Source: CAYRVF01 sp964427535
GTDB lineage: Bacteria > Chloroflexota > Ktedonobacteria > Ktedonobacterales > JADMIN01
DNA: 8,928 nucleotides
NCBI GenBank assembly: GCA_964427535.1
Contig: CAYRVF010000166.1
Location: 1-8,928 of the forward strand
Reading direction: 5' to 3'
Positions 5,756-8,928 of this stretch are shown here, piece after piece. Each line of letters opens with the position of its first letter. Positions within the stretch are counted from its first letter, which is position 1. The notes beneath the pieces are model-generated. The model saw only the letters and a program-made list of their open reading frames with translations. It had not been told where the DNA came from and made no database searches. The position numbers and the translations under genes are program-made.

Positions 5756-6880
5756 ATGCGAACCCTTCCGGCGCTTCGCCGCATCCTCGCGCCCCTTATG
5801 CTGGCCTGCGGGCTGTTGCTCACGCAGGTGTTGCCCGCCGCCGCGTGCGGGAGCCTCGTCGCACCGAATGGCACAGTGCGCCTCGCTCGCGCGGCCACGC
5901 TTGTCGCCTGGCACGACGGCATCGAGCACTACATGACGAGCTTCGAGTATCAGGGCGATGTCTCGAACCTCGGCTGGATTGTCCCCCTCCCCGCTGTGCC
6001 AGACAAGATCGAGGAGGGCGGCAAGTGGACGCTGCAGCGCCTCTCGCTAGAGACGCACCCTGTGTTCGCGAATGTAGCGGAAGGCCGCTCTGCCGCTGCC
6101 GCCAGCAGCGCTCAGGTGCTCCAGCAGGTCACAATTGACGCGCTGGACGTGACCGTGTTGAAGGGCAGCGGGCAGGCTGTGCTCGACTGGTGCGCGCGCA
6201 ACGGCTTCTCAGTTGAGGGCGATACGCGCTCGCACCTGCTAACATACGCGAAGGGCAGCCCGATCTTCATGGCCGCCAAGTTCGATGTGTCGGCGGCGAA
6301 GACACGCGGCGAGCTGCAAGGCGACGGCACGCCGCTGCTGTTGACGCTGCGCGTGGCGCATCCGTGGGTGCCGCTCGAAGTGCTCGCGCTCGACGGCCAG
6401 CAAGTGCATGCCGACGTCTATCTGCTGACGGATCAGCCGGTGTCAACAAGCGCGGTCGGCGTCACGGTCGGCAAGTCGCCTGTCGGCTCGCAGGTATCCG
6501 GCGCGCCGGGCTTCACGGTGAACTACCAGCAGCCAGTCTCGCCTCGGCTCTACACGGACCTTTCGACCGACCGTAACATGGGCTGGGTATGGCCCAATAG
6601 CTGGCTCACCTACCTCAGCCTCGACGCGCCCGACACCACCGTCACCTATGACCTGGGCGTCACCGCCGCCGGAGTGCTGCGCGTCGCGCCCTTCGGCACC
6701 GCGCCGATGGCCGTCTCGGACCCCGGCGCCGCACGCACGCTGCCCATCCGCCTGCCGATGGGTACCGCCGACACGCTGATGGCCGTGCTCGTCTGGCTGC
6801 TGGTGCTCGGCGCGGTGGCCGCGATTATCGTCGTCCCGTTCGTGCTGGACCGGCGGGCGCGACGCTCGATACGTGTGTAG
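5756..6880 (+). CDS. Secreted, membrane-anchored DUF2330-like protein
   Basis: A 374-residue protein of uncharacterised function. Residues 1-30 are an export signal: Arg-rich start, hydrophobic core (about 10-25), and AAA at 28-30 before C31. The mature part begins ACGS and continues with FEYQGDVSNLGWIVPLPAVP (about 62-81), which matches the start of DUF2330 proteins: an N-terminal ACG and a W-[IV]-[LV]-P-[LV] block. C31 could also be a lipidation site, though the lipobox is poor. A single membrane helix at about 341-364 is followed by DRRARRSIRV, which places a short basic tail in the cytoplasm and the body outside. The start at 5756 has AGGAGG 9 nt upstream and the signal peptide directly after it. 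The frame is open back to 5471, but that stretch is spacer. The family's role is unknown; exposure on the cell surface is inferred. Confidence 0.82.
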   Translation: MRTLPALRRILAPLMLACGLLLTQVLPAAACGSLVAPNGTVRLARAATLVAWHDGIEHYMTSFEYQGDVSNLGWIVPLPAVPDKIEEGGKWTLQRLSLETHPVFANVAEGRSAAAASSAQVLQQVTIDALDVTVLKGSGQAVLDWCARNGFSVEGDTRSHLLTYAKGSPIFMAAKFDVSAAKTRGELQGDGTPLLLTLRVAHPWVPLEVLALDGQQVHADVYLLTDQPVSTSAVGVTVGKSPVGSQVSGAPGFTVNYQQPVSPRLYTDLSTDRNMGWVWPNSWLTYLSLDAPDTTVTYDLGVTAAGVLRVAPFGTAPMAVSDPGAARTLPIRLPMGTADTLMAVLVWLLVLGAVAAIIVVPFVLDRRARRSIRV

Positions 6881-6922
6881 GCAGAACCTCTCTCCCAACC
6901 CCCTCCCCTCCCAGGGGAGGGG
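6880..6922 (+). repeat. Second copy of the GGCAGAACCT C-tract repeat, with 9-bp hairpin
   Basis: GGCAGAACCT (6880-6889) starts on the last base of the DUF2330 stop codon and is followed by C-tracts. CCCCTCCCC (6900-6908) then pairs perfectly with GGGGAGGGG (6914-6922) across a TCCCA loop. The first ten bases are identical to the copy at 4282. This copy lacks the long right arm. The hairpin may act as a terminator, but no T-tract follows. Confidence 0.6.
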
Positions 6923-6949
6923 CCGCTATTTGGGCGCCGTGGCGTCGCG

Positions 6950-6955
6950 TATACT
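6950..6955 (+). promoter_or_regulatory. Possible -10 element for the FAH-RidA operon
   Basis: TATACT stands out in a GC-rich spacer, 137 nt before the FAH gene start, and matches the sigma-70/SigA -10 consensus at five of six positions. No good -35 at 16-18 nt was found: TTGGGC lies only 14 nt upstream. This is a weak call. Confidence 0.28.
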
Positions 6956-7091
6956 ATGGGCGAGACGACGCATCGGAATCGCGGGTCAGATGATACACGC
7001 GAGCATCGTTTGGCCCTGGCGTCGGAGGATACACAGCCGCCTTTGTGACGCGGACGCATGGAGGCGGCGTTGACGAAAGGGCTGCGTGGAC

Positions 7092-8012
7092 ATGCGGCTG
7101 GCAACATTTCGGGACGCGGCGGGCACGAGGCTGGGAGTGGCGCTCAACGGGCAGATCGTCGACCTTGCGCGTGCGGCGGGGCTGACCGGCTCGGGCGAGT
7201 ACAACGAGCACCGCGACGAGCTGCGCGACATGCTGGCGCTCATCGCAGGGGGCGCCGACGCGCTGACGCGGGTCGCCGATCTCGCCGAGAACCCGCCGGA
7301 CGAGACGTTGCTGGCGATGGAGGACGTCGAGCTGCTCGCGCCCATCCCGCGCCCGAAGAAGAACATCTTCTGCCTTGGCCGCAACTATGCCGAACACGCC
7401 GCGGAGTCGCTGCGGGCGATTGGCCAGGAGGTGAAGCTGCCACCCTACCCGAATGTCTTCACGAAGGCCGTCACTACCGTCACCGGTCCCTATGCCGACA
7501 TCCCGCTAGAGGCCAGCGTCTCGCAGCAGTTCGACTGGGAGGTCGAGCTGGCGGTCATCATCGGGCGCGGCGGCCGACATATCTCGCGCGATGAGGCGCT
7601 CGCGCATGTCTTCGGCTACACGGTGGTCAACGACATCACCGCGCGCGACATCCAGAACATCGGTGGCGTGCAGTGGTTCCAGGGCAAGAGCGTCGACTTC
7701 TCGTGCCCGATGGGGCCGGTGATCGTGACCGCCGACGAGATCCCCGACCCGCAGGCGCTGCACCTGCGCCTCACCGTCAACGGCGTGACGAAGCAGGAGG
7801 ATACCTCGGCCACCATGCTCTTCGACGTCGCGACGATCATTGAGACGCTCTCGCGCGTGCTGACGCTGGAGCCGGGCGACGTCATCGCGACGGGCACGCC
7901 CGCCGGAGTCGGTTTCGCCCGCACGCCGCCGGAGTACCTGCACCCAGGCGATGTCATGGAATCGACCGTCGAGGAGATTGGCTCGCTGCGCAACCGGATG
8001 GTGGAGGCGTAG
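7092..8012 (+). CDS. Fumarylacetoacetate hydrolase (FAH) family protein
   Basis: A 306-residue cytoplasmic enzyme of the FAH superfamily, whose members cleave C-C bonds in beta-diketo acids, decarboxylate or isomerise them with a divalent metal. An N-terminal domain (about 1-75) precedes the catalytic domain (about 85-300). The entry motif is NIFCLGRNYAEHAAE (91-105). The metal ligands are E150 and E152 in DWEVELAVIIG, and D181 in VVNDITARDIQ. GKSVDFSCPMGP (198-209) and a late GTPAGVG are further family signatures. Length and layout fit the group annotated as 2-hydroxyhepta-2,4-diene-1,7-dioate isomerase or ureidoglycolate lyase-like, but the exact substrate is not readable. The ATG at 7092 gives the usual MRLATF start; GTG at 7086 would add two residues and has closer spacing to GAAAGGG (7075-7081). 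The RidA-like gene follows after 81 nt. Confidence 0.9.
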   Translation: MRLATFRDAAGTRLGVALNGQIVDLARAAGLTGSGEYNEHRDELRDMLALIAGGADALTRVADLAENPPDETLLAMEDVELLAPIPRPKKNIFCLGRNYAEHAAESLRAIGQEVKLPPYPNVFTKAVTTVTGPYADIPLEASVSQQFDWEVELAVIIGRGGRHISRDEALAHVFGYTVVNDITARDIQNIGGVQWFQGKSVDFSCPMGPVIVTADEIPDPQALHLRLTVNGVTKQEDTSATMLFDVATIIETLSRVLTLEPGDVIATGTPAGVGFARTPPEYLHPGDVMESTVEEIGSLRNRMVEA

Positions 8013-8093
8013 CTCGGCGGGCGCTCGTGCGCGGGTGCGCGGCTGACATCGAGACGGAGTCAGAGGTCATCGCAACAGCAAAGGAGGCGCCGG

Positions 8094-8591
8094 ATGCAGA
8101 TCGAAGCGCGACTCGCACAGATGGGCCTCGTGCTGCCTGAGGCGCTGAAGACGCCCCCGGGCCTGAATATTCCGTTCGCGTGGGTGCGCGTCTCTGGCAC
8201 GCATGCCTATATCTCGGGCCACGGTGCGTTGCGGCCCGATGGCTCGCTCGCCGGACCCTTCGGCCGGGTCGGCGCGGAAGTCTCGCCGGAGGACGCCTAC
8301 GCCTCGGCCCGCGCCGCCACGCTGGCGATGCTCGGCAGCCTGAAGCGCGAGCTCGGCGACCTGGACCGTATCCACGCTTGGCTCGTCGTGCGCGGGATGG
8401 TGCAGGTGGCGCCAGGCTATACCGAGACGACGAATGTCATCAACGGCTGCTCCGATGTGCTGCTGCAACTCTTCGGCGATGAGGGCCGCCATGCGCGCTC
8501 GGCGATCGGCGTGGCGGCGCTGACGCAGAACCTGCCGGTCATCCTTGAGGCGGAGGTCGAGATCGAGCCGCAGCGGTTCATGCCGCTGTAG
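8094..8591 (+). CDS. RidA/YjgF-family protein, long (chorismate-mutase-like) clade
   Basis: A 165-residue member of the RidA/YjgF/L-PSP superfamily, small trimeric proteins of which the RidA type hydrolyses reactive enamine/imine intermediates to ketoacids. It is longer than canonical RidA (about 130 residues) and opens with IEARLAQMGLVLPEA. That opening and the block GRHARSAIGVAAL (131-143) match the longer clade described as endoribonuclease L-PSP, chorismate mutase-like. R135 is in the position of the catalytic arginine of RidA, and E152 or E154 lies in the terminal beta strand. No signal peptide is seen. The ATG at 8094 has AAGGAGG (8081-8087) 6 nt upstream. It lies 81 nt after the FAH-like gene on the same strand, so the two probably form one operon. 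The clade's substrates are unknown; deaminase activity is inferred from family only. Confidence 0.88.
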   Translation: MQIEARLAQMGLVLPEALKTPPGLNIPFAWVRVSGTHAYISGHGALRPDGSLAGPFGRVGAEVSPEDAYASARAATLAMLGSLKRELGDLDRIHAWLVVRGMVQVAPGYTETTNVINGCSDVLLQLFGDEGRHARSAIGVAALTQNLPVILEAEVEIEPQRFMPL

Positions 8592-8613
8592 GTGCCTGGT
8601 GTAGATTGCCAGC

Positions 8614-8650
8614 GCGAGGGGTGCGGGATAGATCTGCCCGTACCCCTCGC
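8614..8650. terminator. Strong 14-bp hairpin between convergent genes
   Basis: GCGAGGGGTGCGGG (8614-8627) pairs with CCCGTACCCCTCGC (8637-8650) over all 14 positions, with one G-T(U) wobble and a 9-nt loop. It starts 23 nt after the RidA-like stop codon. There is no T-tract on the plus strand. Its position between converging genes suits a bidirectional transcription barrier. Confidence 0.55.
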
Positions 8651-8668
8651 AGCCCGCAAACCCACTCT

Positions 8669-8702
8669 CGGTCAACACGGCCTGCCATACGTGCCTTGAC
8701 CG
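8669..8702. repeat. Second inverted repeat in the convergent spacer
   Basis: CGGTCAA (8669-8675) and TTGACCG (8696-8702) are perfect 7-bp arms. An inner CACG/CGTG pair (8676-8679 with 8690-8693) extends the stem past a 2-nt bulge. With the preceding hairpin, the spacer has two stem-loops within 90 nt. The rest of 8592-8821 shows no gene. Confidence 0.4.
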
Positions 8703-8821
8703 TCTCCCCGCTTCTGCACGCTGACCTGCTTCCTCAGAAGGACCCATCGGTCTAAGAGCGTCTCTTGTACAGCACGGAGGCGACAGAACGCGATAGACTG
8801 TGTACATGCGCCGGCAGCGAA

Positions 8822-8928
8822 TTAGGGGGTAAACAGCTTCCAGTGCCCCTCGGAGACGACGTCGACGGCGCCGTCGATCACTTTGATGGCGGTCTGATCG
8901 TCGATCGCGTACCCCGGCACCGGCATGC
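8822..8928 (-). CDS. C-terminal fragment of a convergent gene, possibly peptidase E (S51)-like
   Basis: Only the last 34 complete codons and the TAA stop (8824-8822) are visible; the gene enters from the right edge. The readable C-terminus runs PGYAIDDQTAIKV, then VVSEGHWKLFTP, in codons typical of the neighbours with G/C-ending third positions. The AIDD-x-T/V-A-I block followed by a strand that ends soon after resembles the C-terminus of peptidase E/type 1 glutamine amidotransferase-like proteins. That is a recollection from short sequence and may be wrong. An in-frame ATG at 8926 exists but is unlikely to be the start, since no Shine-Dalgarno can be assessed and the fragment would be only 35 codons. 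Confidence 0.55.
   Translation of the reverse strand, partial: MPVPGYAIDDQTAIKVIDGAVDVVSEGHWKLFTP

Noticed and set aside
5525..5929. Minus-strand frames over the DUF2330 gene start
   Set aside because: Low-complexity, they overlap the signal-peptide coding region, and no supporting start was found.
7506..7993. Minus-strand frames opposite the FAH gene
   Set aside because: Antisense shadows with no recognisable domain.
8765..8804. Inverted TGTACA motifs as a promoter or operator
   Set aside because: The two copies are far apart and no correctly spaced -35/-10 pair or downstream gene fits.
8067..8807. 246-residue minus-strand frame over the RidA-like gene
   Set aside because: Antisense shadow; the opposite strand has a full family match with AAGGAGG at proper spacing.
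1..8928. CRISPR array, tRNA, rRNA, transposase or integrase
   Set aside because: No regular spaced repeats, cloverleaf, rRNA-like stretch or recombinase motif was seen on either strand.

Overview
The window is GC-rich bacterial DNA with tightly packed catabolic and redox genes, strong AGGAGG-type ribosome binding sites, a secreted cupredoxin lipoprotein, and C/G-tract repeats after stop codons. Gene style and protein flavour suggest a Chloroflexota or actinobacteria-like organism. That placement is an inference from memory of similar proteins; no marker gene is present.

Left third, minus strand (1-3424): a formate dehydrogenase operon. The catalytic subunit fdhA runs from 3424 to 86 through one in-frame TGA at 2902-2900. 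That TGA falls exactly where FdnG/FdhF-type enzymes carry their catalytic selenocysteine, and a bacterial SECIS-like hairpin with a GGTCT loop follows it. It is therefore read as one 1112-residue selenoprotein and not as two broken genes. The iron-sulfur subunit gene fdhB starts 16 nt after it and leaves the window at base 1. The 371-nt divergent spacer (3425-3795) holds a sigma-54-like -24/-12 element pointing at fdhA and two adjacent inverted repeats.

Middle, plus strand (3796-6880): a lipoprotein with an amicyanin/plastocyanin-like type 1 copper site, a PHP-family metal-dependent phosphoesterase, and a secreted, membrane-anchored DUF2330-like protein. The spacers are rich in structure. They hold a C/G-tract inverted repeat with four G5 runs (4282-4412), a perfect 10-bp terminator-like hairpin beside a cluster of AAAGC/GCTTT motifs (5451-5532), a 20-bp palindrome (5586-5605), and a leader that could fold around the ribosome binding site (5706-5753). 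A second, shorter copy of the C/G-tract repeat follows the DUF2330 stop codon.

Right, plus strand (7092-8591): a fumarylacetoacetate-hydrolase-family enzyme and a long-form RidA/YjgF-like protein, probably co-transcribed and probably part of a small-molecule degradation route whose substrate is not visible here. A 14-bp hairpin (8614-8650) separates them from a convergent gene of which only the last 34 codons are in the window (8822-8928, minus).

The formate dehydrogenase would oxidise formate and pass electrons through FdhB to a membrane partner outside the window. The divergent cupredoxin may be another redox carrier, but nothing here ties the two together beyond position. No transposase, integrase, CRISPR array, tRNA or rRNA was seen.
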